Shown: positions 7,668 to 15,109 of the stretch, one piece after another | Numbering within the stretch: position 1 is the first letter of the stretch | Layout: every line of letters starts with the position of its first letter | Position numbers and translations under genes: made by a program | Assembly: GCA_030690405.1 (NCBI GenBank) | Contig: JAUYGU010000124.1 | Location: 1-24,869 of the forward strand | DNA length: 24,869 nt | DNA from: Dehalococcoidia bacterium | GTDB lineage: Bacteria; Chloroflexota; Dehalococcoidia; SM23-28-2; RBG-16-64-32 | Direction: 5' to 3' | The notes under the pieces: generated by a model | Databases searched by the model: none | What the model saw: only the letters and a program-made list of their open reading frames with translations | What the model was told of the DNA's origin: nothing

Positions 7668-8863
7668 CCGCTGAGGAGTACCTGCCCCTGAGCACCCGCC
7701 GGAAGTCCCGCCCGGTCCACGTCGGCGACGTCCAGGTCGGCGGCGACGCGCCGGTCGTCGTCCAGACGATGACCAACACAGATACGGCGGACGCCAGGTC
7801 CACTCTGCAGCAGACCGCCCGCCTGGCGGAGGAAGGCGCCGAGATCGTTCGTATCGCCGTGCCAGACAAGGCCGCCGCGGCCGCCCTGCCCGACATCGTG
7901 AGCGGCACGCCCGTCCCGCTCATCGCCGACATCCACTTCGACTACAAGCTCGCCCTGGCCTCGATCAAGGCGGGGATTCACGGCCTGCGCCTCAACCCCG
8001 GCAACATCCGCGACGCCGACAAGGTGCGCGAGGTCGTGCGGGCGGCGAAGGAGCGCGGCATCCCGATCCGCATCGGCGTTAACGAGGGCTCCCTGCCGCC
8101 GCTGCCGCCGCTCGCCGACGGCGAACTGCCGCCGCCCAAGCCGCGGCGCATGGTGGACGCCGCCCTGTGGGAGATCGGCATCCTGGAGGAGATGGGGTTC
8201 GAGGACATCAAGATCTCCCTCAAGGCGTTCGACGTCCCAACGATGGTCACCGCCTACCGCGAGATCGCAAAGCGGGTGCCGTACCCGCTGCACCTGGGGG
8301 TCACGGAGGCGGGCACACCAGGCGCCGGCTCCGTCCGCTCCGCCGTCGGCATCGGCCTGCTGCTCGCAGAGGGGATCGGCGATACGATCCGCGTGTCCCT
8401 GGCCGCCGACCCGGCGGAAGAGCTGCCGGTGGCCTGGAACATCCTCAGCTCGCTCAACATCCGCCAGCGCGGCGCGACGATAGTCGCCTGCCCCACCTGC
8501 GGCCGCATCGAGGTGGACCTGATCCCGCTGGCGAACCAGGTGGAGGCGCACTTCCAGAAGCTGGGCAAGCCGATCACGGTGGCGGTCATGGGCTGCGTCG
8601 TGAACGGACCGGGCGAGTCCCGCGACGCCGACATCGGCCTCGCCGCCGGCAAGGGCAAGGGCGCCATCTTCCGCAAGGGTGTGGTCGTCCGCATCGTCCC
8701 GGAGGAGCAGTTCCTCTCCGCCCTCATCGAGGAAGGACGGCTGGTGCTCGCCGAGAAGTTCCCCGACGAGTCGGGGCCGCCCGCGGCCGAAAACCTTGAC
8801 GCGATCATCCCGATGACCGCGGTGGACTCCGCCGGCCTTCCCGGCCGCGCCGCCCGCCGCTGA
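7664..8863 (+). CDS. ispG: 4-hydroxy-3-methylbut-2-enyl diphosphate synthase (flavodoxin/ferredoxin type)
   Basis: The 399-aa product performs the penultimate step of the MEP pathway, converting MEcPP to HMBPP using a [4Fe-4S] cluster. The cluster ligands are visible: Cys276 and Cys279 in ACPTCGR, Cys311 in MGCVVNGPGES, and Glu318. The N-terminal TIM barrel contains VQTMTNTDTADARST, LIADIHFDYKLAL, and LRLNPGNI. There is no insertion domain, so it is the two-domain bacterial form. Translation is coupled to rseP through ATGA. It ends the conserved housekeeping run. The next gene begins one base after its stop. Confidence 0.98.
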   Translation: MTAEEYLPLSTRRKSRPVHVGDVQVGGDAPVVVQTMTNTDTADARSTLQQTARLAEEGAEIVRIAVPDKAAAAALPDIVSGTPVPLIADIHFDYKLALASIKAGIHGLRLNPGNIRDADKVREVVRAAKERGIPIRIGVNEGSLPPLPPLADGELPPPKPRRMVDAALWEIGILEEMGFEDIKISLKAFDVPTMVTAYREIAKRVPYPLHLGVTEAGTPGAGSVRSAVGIGLLLAEGIGDTIRVSLAADPAEELPVAWNILSSLNIRQRGATIVACPTCGRIEVDLIPLANQVEAHFQKLGKPITVAVMGCVVNGPGESRDADIGLAAGKGKGAIFRKGVVVRIVPEEQFLSALIEEGRLVLAEKFPDESGPPAAENLDAIIPMTAVDSAGLPGRAARR

Positions 8864-8864
8864 T

Positions 8865-9833
8865 ATGGGGTTGAGGCCGCCGGCGGTTCTCTGGCTCGTC
8901 TCGCCAATTTTCGTCCTCCTCGTCGGCATCTCTTGCGGGGGCAGCACCAGCCAAGGGCGCATCGTCTACGTCACTTGCCCTTCCTCGGTCACATGCGACT
9001 TCGTGGCCGTGGACTCCGACGGCTCGAACCGGCAGCGGCTGTTCAGCCTTGAAGTGGAAGAGGGCGATACTCCCCTCCTGCCTCAGTGCTCGCCCGACGG
9101 AGGCGAGATCGTCTACTTCCTCTCCGTCGGACAGCGCACCTCCATCTTCAAGGCCAATCTAGACGGCTCCCAGATCGTTGAGCTCACGCCCGACTTCGGC
9201 GCCGTCGACCCCGCCTGGTCGCCGGACGGCTCACGAATCGTCTTCAGCGCGTCCGCACCTGATCCCGCTCAGCCGCAACTGTGGGTAATGAATTCCGACG
9301 GCAGCGAAGCGCACCCGATCACCAGCGATCGGGTTTTCAATCTGGTACCCGCCTGGTCGCCGGACGGCGGCAGCATCGCCTTCGCGTCCGACGGGACGGA
9401 AGGGCCCGCTGACCCCGCCGACGTCTGGATCGTTTCCGCGGACGGGGCCGACCCCCGCCCCCTGATCACCGGCGCCGCCAACGACCGCCAGCCCGCCTGG
9501 TCGCCGGACGGACAGACCCTCGCTTTCACCCGCGTGGAAGGCGAGCCTGGCGTTATCGGCACCGCCGGCTCAGGCGGCCAGGTATTCCTGGCCACGGACT
9601 CCGGCCAGGATATCCGCCCTCTAACCGCTGGCGGGCCCCGTAAGTTCCTGCCTCGCTGGTCGCCGGACGGCGAGCAGATCGCATTCTCCACCGCTCCCGA
9701 TTCCGGCGAGCCTTTCGGCATGCGCGACCGCCGGTTCCAGGTATATGTCATCGGTGCCGGCGGCGACGGCCAGAGGATGCTGACCGACGAGCCCAACGGC
9801 GCTCACTTCGCCACGTGGTGCCCCAACCCTTGA
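8865..9833 (+). CDS. TolB-like PD40 beta-propeller lipoprotein
   Basis: The 322-aa product starts with a hydrophobic segment ending LLVGISCGG. This looks like a lipoprotein signal peptide with Cys at about residue 25, although GIS before the Cys is not an ideal lipobox. Five WD40-like (PD40) repeats follow, each with an xWSPDG-type core: PQCSPDGGEIVYF, PAWSPDGSRIVF, PAWSPDGGSIAF, PAWSPDGQTLAF and PRWSPDGEQIAF. Such propellers resemble the TolB C-terminal domain. There is no TolB N-terminal domain or Tol/Pal partner here, so tolB itself is not claimed. It is probably an exported surface protein of unknown ligand. It starts one base after ispG and may be read through from that operon. Confidence 0.85.
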   Translation: MGLRPPAVLWLVSPIFVLLVGISCGGSTSQGRIVYVTCPSSVTCDFVAVDSDGSNRQRLFSLEVEEGDTPLLPQCSPDGGEIVYFLSVGQRTSIFKANLDGSQIVELTPDFGAVDPAWSPDGSRIVFSASAPDPAQPQLWVMNSDGSEAHPITSDRVFNLVPAWSPDGGSIAFASDGTEGPADPADVWIVSADGADPRPLITGAANDRQPAWSPDGQTLAFTRVEGEPGVIGTAGSGGQVFLATDSGQDIRPLTAGGPRKFLPRWSPDGEQIAFSTAPDSGEPFGMRDRRFQVYVIGAGGDGQRMLTDEPNGAHFATWCPNP

Positions 9834-9864
9834 CCGCCGGCCTCCGACCGCCGACGCTATCCCC

Positions 9865-10188
9865 GTGACGTTCGAGGCGCGCCTGGCAATCGTCCTGCTG
9901 TACTTCGCCCTCTGGGGGTTCCTGGGCCTGCTGCCCTGGACGTTTGCCGCCGTGGCCCGCCGCGGGCGCGAGGTGCTGCCGGCGCTCCCCATCGCTGTGG
10001 CGGCCGCCTGGCTCGCCGGCGTCCTCGTCCCCATCGTGGGGGAGCGGGACGCGACCGGCTTCCTGGTCTCCATCGCCACCGCCTTCGCAGGCGGAGTGGC
10101 AGGCACCGCGGCAGGCGTGGCACTATCCATACGTCTTGCCGCGAACGGCGTGTCAGGCGAGCGGGCCGGGGGAGGCGACAAGGCCTAG
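9865..10188 (+). CDS. Small hypothetical membrane protein
   Basis: The 107-aa product starts at GTG 9865 and shows three hydrophobic stretches: LAIVLLYFALWGFLGLLPWTF, LPIAVAAAWLAGVLVPIV, and LVSIATAFAGGVAGTAAGVA. The tail is short and polar (ERAGGGDKA). No known family was recognised. It lies 31 bp after the lipoprotein gene on the same strand. Its stop (TAG, 10186-10188) overlaps the stop of the convergent gene, the two sharing a CTAG palindrome. No good Shine-Dalgarno is seen. Confidence 0.6.
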   Translation: MTFEARLAIVLLYFALWGFLGLLPWTFAAVARRGREVLPALPIAVAAAWLAGVLVPIVGERDATGFLVSIATAFAGGVAGTAAGVALSIRLAANGVSGERAGGGDKA

Positions 10189-10604
10189 CGCCCGCCGGGC
10201 GCCGCGCCGAGCTGCCGGAGGAGGCCGAGGCCGTCCGCCAGCTGCCAGGTCTCCCGTATCCGCCCGCCGGACACGCGGTAGATGTTGACCCCGCTCCAGG
10301 TGGCCTCCCGACCCGTAGGAGCGATCCCCATGAACGGGCCGCTCTGGGTGCCGCGCGCCGTGAAGCGCACGACCACCTTCTCGCCGTCCGAGAAGATGTC
10401 CTCGATCGTCGTCTGGAGGTCCGGAAAGGCGGCGCGCAGGCCGGTGATGAGCCGCTTCACGCCTTCGGGCCCGGCCGTCTCCGGTCCGCCGGCCAGGTCG
10501 TGGCGCACGAACTCCGGGGCGATGATCTCGTCGACGGTGGTCATGTCGCCCCTCGCCACCTCCTCGAAAGCGCGGCGGACGACGGCCTCGTTCTCCTCGG
10601 ACAT
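10185..10604 (-). CDS. SnoaL-like (ester cyclase/NTF2-fold) protein
   Basis: The 139-aa minus-strand product starts MSEENEAVVRRAFEEVARGD, with AAGGAGG (10609-10615) at ideal spacing before the ATG. It matches the SnoaL-like polyketide cyclase or 'ester cyclase' family: VDEIIAPEFVRHD, GPEGVKRLITGLRAAFPD, GEKVVVRFTARGTQSGPFMG, and NIYRVSGGRIRETW, in a cone-shaped alpha+beta barrel. The true substrates of such small enzymes cannot be told from sequence. A longer ORF upstream in the same frame is only an antisense shadow of the neighbouring TIM-barrel gene. Confidence 0.88.
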   Translation of the reverse strand: MSEENEAVVRRAFEEVARGDMTTVDEIIAPEFVRHDLAGGPETAGPEGVKRLITGLRAAFPDLQTTIEDIFSDGEKVVVRFTARGTQSGPFMGIAPTGREATWSGVNIYRVSGGRIRETWQLADGLGLLRQLGAAPGGR

Positions 10605-10637
10605 GGAGCCTCCTTCTACTGCCTGGCGTCGCCCTGA

Positions 10638-10666
10638 ATTATCGGCGGCGCCCCGCGGCCTGTCTA
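10638..10666 (-). promoter_or_regulatory. Promoter of the SnoaL-like gene
   Basis: On the minus strand TAGACA (10661-10666), a 17-bp spacer and GATAAT (10638-10643) are both one base off the sigma-70 consensus. It lies about 30 nt upstream of the ATG, in the gap with the divergent TIM-barrel gene. Confidence 0.6.
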
Positions 10667-10688
10667 GCCGCAGCCCTCCGCCGCCCGC

Positions 10689-10694
10689 TAAACT
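10689..10694 (+). promoter_or_regulatory. -10-like box giving a probable leaderless start for the TIM-barrel gene
   Basis: TAAACT ends 6 nt before the ATG at 10701, and no Shine-Dalgarno is present, so the transcript would begin at or near the start codon. No -35 match is visible. Confidence 0.4.
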
Positions 10695-10700
10695 CGAATC

Positions 10701-11651
10701 ATGAGCACTCCCACGGCGATCCACGCCCTCTCCACCATGTGGTCCCAGGGCCGCTTCCCTCACAAAGACCGGGACTCCATGGCGCGGTTCGCGGAGGCGG
10801 CATCGCAGCTCGGCTTCCCGGCCGTCGAGATCAACTACGTGATCCCGCCGGAGGGCGTGGAGGAGCTCCTCGCCTCCGACCACGTCTCCATCGCCTCCCT
10901 GCACTCGCCGACGCCGCGCGTGAAGGCGGCCGGCGGCCGCTGGTCCGAGGCGCTGAACCTGGCTGCCACCGACGAAGAGGAACGCGCCCACGCCGTGCGC
11001 CTGGCCCGCGCGACGGTCGACCACGCCGTGCGCGCGGGCGCCCGCTACGTCGTCGTCCACCTGGGCGGCATCGAGTCCGGCGGCCGGGCGGAGATGTTCG
11101 AGAGCGAGAAGAGGCTGCGCCGCCTGTTCGACGAAGGCGTAAGGGCGGGCGAGGAGGTGGAGGCGCTGCGCCGGCAGGCCCACGCCGAGCGGCGCGAAGG
11201 CGTCGGGCGCAACCTGCCGCAGGCGCGCCGCTCCCTGGCGGAGATCGCCGAGCACGCGGCCGCGAACGGCGTCGCCATCGGGCTGGAGAACCGCTTCCAC
11301 TACCACGAGTTCCCCGGCCTCGACGAGATGCACGAGCTGCTGGCCGGCTATCCGCCCGAGGTCGCCGGCTTCTGGCTGGACGTCGGTCACGTGGAGGTGC
11401 TGGACCGGCTGGGGCTGGTCCCGAAGGGCCGCTGGCTGGACGAGCTGGGCGCGCGCTGCATCGGCGCCCACGTCCACGACGTCGACGGCCTGGCCGACCA
11501 CCGCGCCCCCGGCCGCGGTGACGTCGACTGGTCGTACATCGCCCGCGGCCTGCCGCCGGGTGCCCCGCGCGTCTTCGAGATAAACCAGAGGACGCCGGAG
11601 GACGCCGTGGCGGCGGCGATCCCGTTCCTGCGCGAGCGCGGCGTGCTCTGA
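10701..11651 (+). CDS. Sugar phosphate isomerase/epimerase-like TIM-barrel protein
   Basis: The 316-aa protein resembles the xylose-isomerase-like TIM barrel (AP endonuclease family 2) group. Visible metal-site strands are VEINYV, IASLHSPT (His), ARYVVVHLGGIESGG, IGLENRFHYHEF (Glu), GFWLDVGHVEVL (Asp, His), CIGAHVHDVDG (His), RGDVDWSYIARG and VFEINQRTPED (Glu). These fit a divalent-metal isomerase or epimerase. The specific sugar or cyclitol substrate is not evident. It is divergent from the SnoaL-like gene, and nothing nearby suggests a catabolic cluster. Confidence 0.85.
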   Translation: MSTPTAIHALSTMWSQGRFPHKDRDSMARFAEAASQLGFPAVEINYVIPPEGVEELLASDHVSIASLHSPTPRVKAAGGRWSEALNLAATDEEERAHAVRLARATVDHAVRAGARYVVVHLGGIESGGRAEMFESEKRLRRLFDEGVRAGEEVEALRRQAHAERREGVGRNLPQARRSLAEIAEHAAANGVAIGLENRFHYHEFPGLDEMHELLAGYPPEVAGFWLDVGHVEVLDRLGLVPKGRWLDELGARCIGAHVHDVDGLADHRAPGRGDVDWSYIARGLPPGAPRVFEINQRTPEDAVAAAIPFLRERGVL

Positions 11652-11715
11652 GGCCGCCACCGGGCCCGGTCCTCACGATGGCCGCCTCCACGGCCCTCAT
11701 CATCGGTAGCGACAG

Positions 11716-12419
11716 ATGAAGCGAAACTGGCCGCTTCTTACTGCCTTCTCGGTCGCTTACGCGTTCTTCATCACTGCGCCTGCCATCTTCCATCAGGAGT
11801 TCCCGCTACGCACGGACATGGAATGGGGCGATGTGCTGGACATACCGACCCCTCTCGTCGTCTTCGGGCTTGTCTGGCTTCTAGTTCGTCGAACCGTTGG
11901 CACGGTCGATACCCTGGTGGCGTTCCCGCTGCTCCTCCTCGCTCTTGTCTGGACACAAGGGCAAGGAATGCACCGGCGAGTAACTCTATCGGCCACCAGG
12001 TTGCCGAAGGGGCAAAGGGTACGCTCCCCGACCTCATCCACTTCTATGATGAGCAGCTTAGCCACTACATCTGGTACCTAGCCGTTGCTCTACTGCCGGG
12101 CTATCTCCTCCTCGTGATGTGGCGCGACAGGGGGCTGGCCTCCCCAGAGCGTCCCTTCGCAGTGCTGCCTGCGGCCCTTCTGTTCGGGCTCGTCTTAGGC
12201 ATCTCATCGATCGAGGCCGCAGTCGTGCCCATGGTCCTGCCGGTGTTCGTACTCACCGCACTACTGGGCGTGTACCTCTACAGGAGCGCTTCCCAGCTTC
12301 GCGGCGTGGAACTGTTCGCATTCACCGAGGCGTCCGTCCTTGTTGCCTTGGCTGTATTGCTCGCCTGGGGAGCCTACTACGGGGGGTGGCCGGAGCCCAG
12401 CGATGTGGGGCTGATCTGA
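11716..12419 (+). pseudogene. Frameshifted multi-pass membrane protein gene
   Basis: Two overlapping frames make one protein of about 233 aa. From the ATG at 11716 the first frame runs MKRNWPLLTAFSVAYAFFI... to LLLLALVWTQGQGMH (11716 to about 11973), then turns polar. The second frame continues from about 11975 as ASNSIGHQVAEGAK, followed by several hydrophobic helices (YIWYLAVALLPGYLLLV, PAALLFGLVLGISSIEAA, VLPVFVLTALLGVYLY, SVLVALAVLLAWGAYY) to the TGA at 12417-12419. One missing base at 11974/11975 (restoring CTG) would give GMHLASNSIG and join the frames. At least six membrane helices are predicted by eye. Either the gene is broken or the assembly has an error. Its function is not recognised. 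The convergent Crp gene ends 10 bp further on. Confidence 0.7.
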
Positions 12420-12435
12420 GCCGGCGGCTTCAGCC
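12409..12435. terminator. Nested hairpin between convergent genes
   Basis: GGCTGA (12409-12414) pairs with TCAGCC (12430-12435), and inside it AGCC (12419-12422) pairs with GGCT (12426-12429). It spans both stop codons of the convergent membrane-protein and Crp genes. It has no T-tract, so it is only a possible bidirectional terminator. Confidence 0.3.
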
Positions 12436-13113
12436 GATATAGCGCCGCAGCGCCTCCGCGTCCCGTATCACGAACCGGCGGCCCTCCCGGCTGACGGCGC
12501 CCTTGCGCCGCAGCGAGGAGAGGTGCCGGTTCACGCTCTCCCGGGTCACTCCCAGCATGTTCGCCAGCTCCTCCTGCGTAAGCGGCAGGTCCAGGAGGAC
12601 GCCGTCCGGGCGCTGCACGCCGTGGCCGGCAGCCAGGTCCAGCAGCTTCTTGGCCAGGCGGCCGCCCACATTGAGGAACACCAGGTCGCCGGCTGTTTCG
12701 TTCGTCTCACGCAGACGCTGAGTCACCGAGGCGAGCACCGCCATCGCCGCCTGCGGCCGGGACTGCAACAGGTCGGTGAAGTCGGCCCGGTCGAGGGTCA
12801 GAACCGTCGTGTCGCGTAGCGCAGTCGCGCTGGCGGAGCGGGGACCGCCATCCAGCAGCGCCAGGTGCCCGAAGAACTCGCTGGCGCCCAGCACGGCCAG
12901 CGTCAGGTCCGCCCCCTGCGGGCTCGGCAGGTAGATGCGAACGGATCCTTCTTCGATGATGAACAGGGCGTCGCCGGGGTCGTCTTTGGCGAATATCGCC
13001 TGGCCGCGGGCGAAGCGCCGGCGTTTAACGGCGGCGGCCAGCGCCTCACTGTCTGCCGCCGTCAGCGCGGCCAGGAAGGGCACCCTCTGGAGGAGCTCGA
13101 CCGCCTTCGTCAT
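12430..13113 (-). CDS. Crp/Fnr-family transcriptional regulator
   Basis: The 227-aa product has a cyclic-nucleotide-binding-like beta roll (about 10-125), a long dimerisation helix (about 125-150) and a C-terminal winged helix with TQEELANMLGVTRESVNRHL (179-198). The recognition helix carries Arg191, Glu192 and Arg196, in the same pattern as R180, E181 and R185 of E. coli CRP, which read TGTGA. In the ligand pocket PRSASA keeps Arg92-Ser93. The Glu of the usual GELGL motif is replaced by His83 (FGHLAL), so the ligand may not be cAMP. There are no Fnr-type N-terminal cysteines. A perfect TGTGA-N6-TCACA site lies 23 bp upstream of the start, so autoregulation is likely. Confidence 0.93.
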   Translation of the reverse strand: MTKAVELLQRVPFLAALTAADSEALAAAVKRRRFARGQAIFAKDDPGDALFIIEEGSVRIYLPSPQGADLTLAVLGASEFFGHLALLDGGPRSASATALRDTTVLTLDRADFTDLLQSRPQAAMAVLASVTQRLRETNETAGDLVFLNVGGRLAKKLLDLAAGHGVQRPDGVLLDLPLTQEELANMLGVTRESVNRHLSSLRRKGAVSREGRRFVIRDAEALRRYIG

Positions 13114-13135
13114 ATCAGCAGCATTCGTCCCGAAT

Positions 13136-13151
13136 TGTGACGTGCGTCACA
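13136..13151. promoter_or_regulatory. Consensus Crp-type operator
   Basis: TGTGA (13136-13140), CGTGCG, then TCACA (13147-13151) is an exact match to the CRP consensus TGTGA-N6-TCACA. It lies 23-38 bp upstream of the minus-strand Crp/Fnr start codon, whose recognition helix has the matching R-E-x3-R residues. It could autoregulate that gene. The amidase start, 257 bp away on the other side, is less likely to be its target. It was the only full match noticed in the window. Confidence 0.75.
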
Positions 13152-13275
13152 GCGGCGCCGTCTCCGATGCCTGTACCATAGCCACGATGATCGGGCTGGG
13201 CCCGATGCGATGTCAAGCGGCGAGGGTGTTTTCCCGCTGCCCGGCCGGACAGAGAGGCGTCCCTCCGCCTTGGGT

Positions 13276-13292
13276 CCCCGACTCGTTCGGGG
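13276..13292 (+). other. Perfect hairpin in the Crp-amidase gap
   Basis: CCCCGA (13276-13281) pairs with TCGGGG (13287-13292) around a CTCGT loop. There is no T-tract. It lies in the 294-bp gap between the Crp and amidase starts, which otherwise holds the Crp operator and a possible amidase promoter. No RNA family was recognised. Confidence 0.3.
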
Positions 13293-13342
13293 TTCTGGAT
13301 GGTCTGAGCAAGGGAAGATGCCCCGCCGCTCTCGTTTTGCCC

Positions 13343-13371
13343 TTGACCGCGCCGCCCCAATCTGACATCTT
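13343..13371 (+). promoter_or_regulatory. Possible promoter of the amidase gene
   Basis: TTGACC (13343-13348) matches the -35 consensus well. After a 17-bp spacer CATCTT (13366-13371) is only a weak -10. Transcription would start near 13378, with AGGAG (13395-13399) eight bases before the ATG at 13408. Confidence 0.4.
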
Positions 13372-13407
13372 GGCTGGGCGGCCGCCGTGAACTCAGGAGC
13401 AAGCTGA

Positions 13408-14847
13408 ATGGACGAATTCGCCTTCCTCGACGCGACTGCCCAGGCCGACCTCGTTCGGCGTAAGCAGGTCAAGCCCATCGAGCTCGTGGACGCCGCCATC
13501 GAGCGCATCGAGCGTTTGAACCCTTCCATCAACGCCGTCGTCACGCCGATGTACGATATCGCCCGCGAGGCGGCGTCAGGCCCCCTGCCGGAAGGACCCT
13601 TCACCGGCGTCCCCTTCCTCCTGAAGGACCTTTCCGCCGCTTTCGCCGGCACCCGTCTGACCTCCGGCTCCGTATTCTTGAAGGACTACGTCCCCGGCTA
13701 CGACAGCGAGCTCGTTGCCCGCTACAAGCGGGCCGGACTGGTCACCGTGGGCAAGACCAACACGCCGGAGTTCGGCCTAATCCCGACGACGGAGTCCGTC
13801 CTGCTGGGGCCGGCCCGCAACCCCTGGGACACGGGGCGCACCACCGGCGGCTCCAGCGGCGGCTCCGCGGCCGCGGTCGCGGCGGGCATGGTCGCCGCCG
13901 CCCACGGCGGCGATGGCGGCGGCTCCATCCGCATCCCCGCCTCCTGCTGCGGCGTCGTCGGCCTCAAGCCCACCCGCGGCCGCAACCCTCTGGGCCCGGA
14001 AGTGGGCGACGTCCTGAACGGGCTGGTGGCCCAGCACGTCCTGACTCGCTCCGTGCGCGACTGCGCCGCCGTCCTGGACGCGACCGCCGGCCCGGACATC
14101 GGCGACCCGTACTGGGCAACGCCGCCCCAGCGCCCGTTCCTCCAGGAAGTGGGCGCCAACCCGGGCCGGCTGCGGATCGCCTTCACCACACAGGCGCCGA
14201 CCGGCACGCCGATTCACCCGGACTGTGTCGCCGCCGTCAAGGAGGCCGCCGCGCTGTGCGCGGAGCTGGGACACGAGGTGGTAGAGGCCAGTCCGCCCAT
14301 CAACGGGCCGATGCTGACGCAGATGTTCACCATCGTGTGGTCGGCGGGGGCCGCACTCTCCGTGGACGGGATGGCCCTGCTAACGCGTCGCACACCGACA
14401 CAGGAGCAGTTTGAGCCGCTCACTTGGGCGCTGGCCCAGACGGGCCGCGGCCAGAGCGCGCCCACCTACCTGATGGCGGTGGCGTTCTTCCAGATGATGT
14501 CGCGCCACGTCGCCCGCTTCATGGTCGACCACGACGTATGGCTGACCCCAACCGTCGCCGAGCCGCCGGTGCCCCTGGGGACCTTCGACTCGCCGCCGGA
14601 CAACCCGATGCAGGGGTTCACGCGGGCGGGGGAGTTCGTGCCCTTCACCCCCATCTGCAACGTCACCGGCCAGCCCGCCATCTCCCTGCCGCTATACTGG
14701 AGCTCCGAAGGGCTGCCCGTGGGCACGCACTTCGTCGGCCGCTTCGGCGACGAGGCGACCCTCTTCCGCCTGGCGGCCCAGCTTGAGCAGGCCCGCCCCT
14801 GGGCCGATCGCCGCCCGCCGGTCTCCGCTACCGCCGTCTCCGCGTAG
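13408..14847 (+). CDS. Amidase (amidase signature family)
   Basis: The 479-aa product has the complete Ser-cisSer-Lys triad. Lys73 is in VPFLLKDLS, the cis-Ser149 is in GGSSGGS (147-153), and the nucleophile Ser173 is in [13 protein letters not shown]. The spacing (76 and 24 residues) is that of the family. Amidases of this group hydrolyse carboxamides such as aryl or alkyl amides, nitrile-derived amides or lactam oligomers. Gln-tRNA amidotransferase subunit GatA is the other branch. No gatB or gatC is adjacent, so gatA is unlikely. It is probably cytoplasmic, as no signal peptide is seen. The start is supported by AGGAG eight bases upstream. High GC matches the housekeeping genes. Confidence 0.93.
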   Translation: MDEFAFLDATAQADLVRRKQVKPIELVDAAIERIERLNPSINAVVTPMYDIAREAASGPLPEGPFTGVPFLLKDLSAAFAGTRLTSGSVFLKDYVPGYDSELVARYKRAGLVTVGKTNTPEFGLIPTTESVLLGPARNPWDTGRTTGGSSGGSAAAVAAGMVAAAHGGDGGGSIRIPASCCGVVGLKPTRGRNPLGPEVGDVLNGLVAQHVLTRSVRDCAAVLDATAGPDIGDPYWATPPQRPFLQEVGANPGRLRIAFTTQAPTGTPIHPDCVAAVKEAAALCAELGHEVVEASPPINGPMLTQMFTIVWSAGAALSVDGMALLTRRTPTQEQFEPLTWALAQTGRGQSAPTYLMAVAFFQMMSRHVARFMVDHDVWLTPTVAEPPVPLGTFDSPPDNPMQGFTRAGEFVPFTPICNVTGQPAISLPLYWSSEGLPVGTHFVGRFGDEATLFRLAAQLEQARPWADRRPPVSATAVSA

Positions 14848-14873
14848 GACCGGCGATAATCGACTGATCAGAC

Positions 14874-14896
14874 GCTGTCTGGCGAATGCTGACAGC
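14874..14896 (+). terminator. Inverted repeat after the amidase gene
   Basis: GCTGTC (14874-14879) pairs with GACAGC (14891-14896), 27 bp after the amidase stop. No T-tract follows, so it is a weak terminator candidate. Confidence 0.25.
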
Positions 14897-14972
14897 CGCG
14901 CGGATACCATCGTACTCGAAAGAAAGTGTTCGACTTCCTGCAACCACGCGACCTCGGCCGTCGAGCTGCAAA

Positions 14973-15001
14973 TTGCTGTCTGCAAACCCTTCGGATACAC
15001 T
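14973..15001 (+). promoter_or_regulatory. Possible promoter of the NDT/TIR-ATPase gene
   Basis: TTGCTG (14973-14978), a 17-bp spacer and TACACT (14996-15001) give a moderate sigma-70 match. Transcription would begin near 15008 and leave a leader of about 100 nt. The rest of the 262-bp gap (14848-15109) shows nothing else recognisable except the inverted repeat near its left end. Confidence 0.35.
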
Positions 15002-15109
15002 CATTGGTAAGTTGCTACTCCAGTCAGTGGCGCGGAGTTTGTCTGTTGATGGTCGTCGCATCCAGAGGTCTCGTTGCTCGCAATGCGGTGCTGAAGACGC
15101 AGGATCACA

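Noticed and set aside
13408..14847. Assignment of the amidase as gatA
   Set aside because: No gatB or gatC is adjacent, and the sequence reads as a general amidase. The triad alone does not separate the two.
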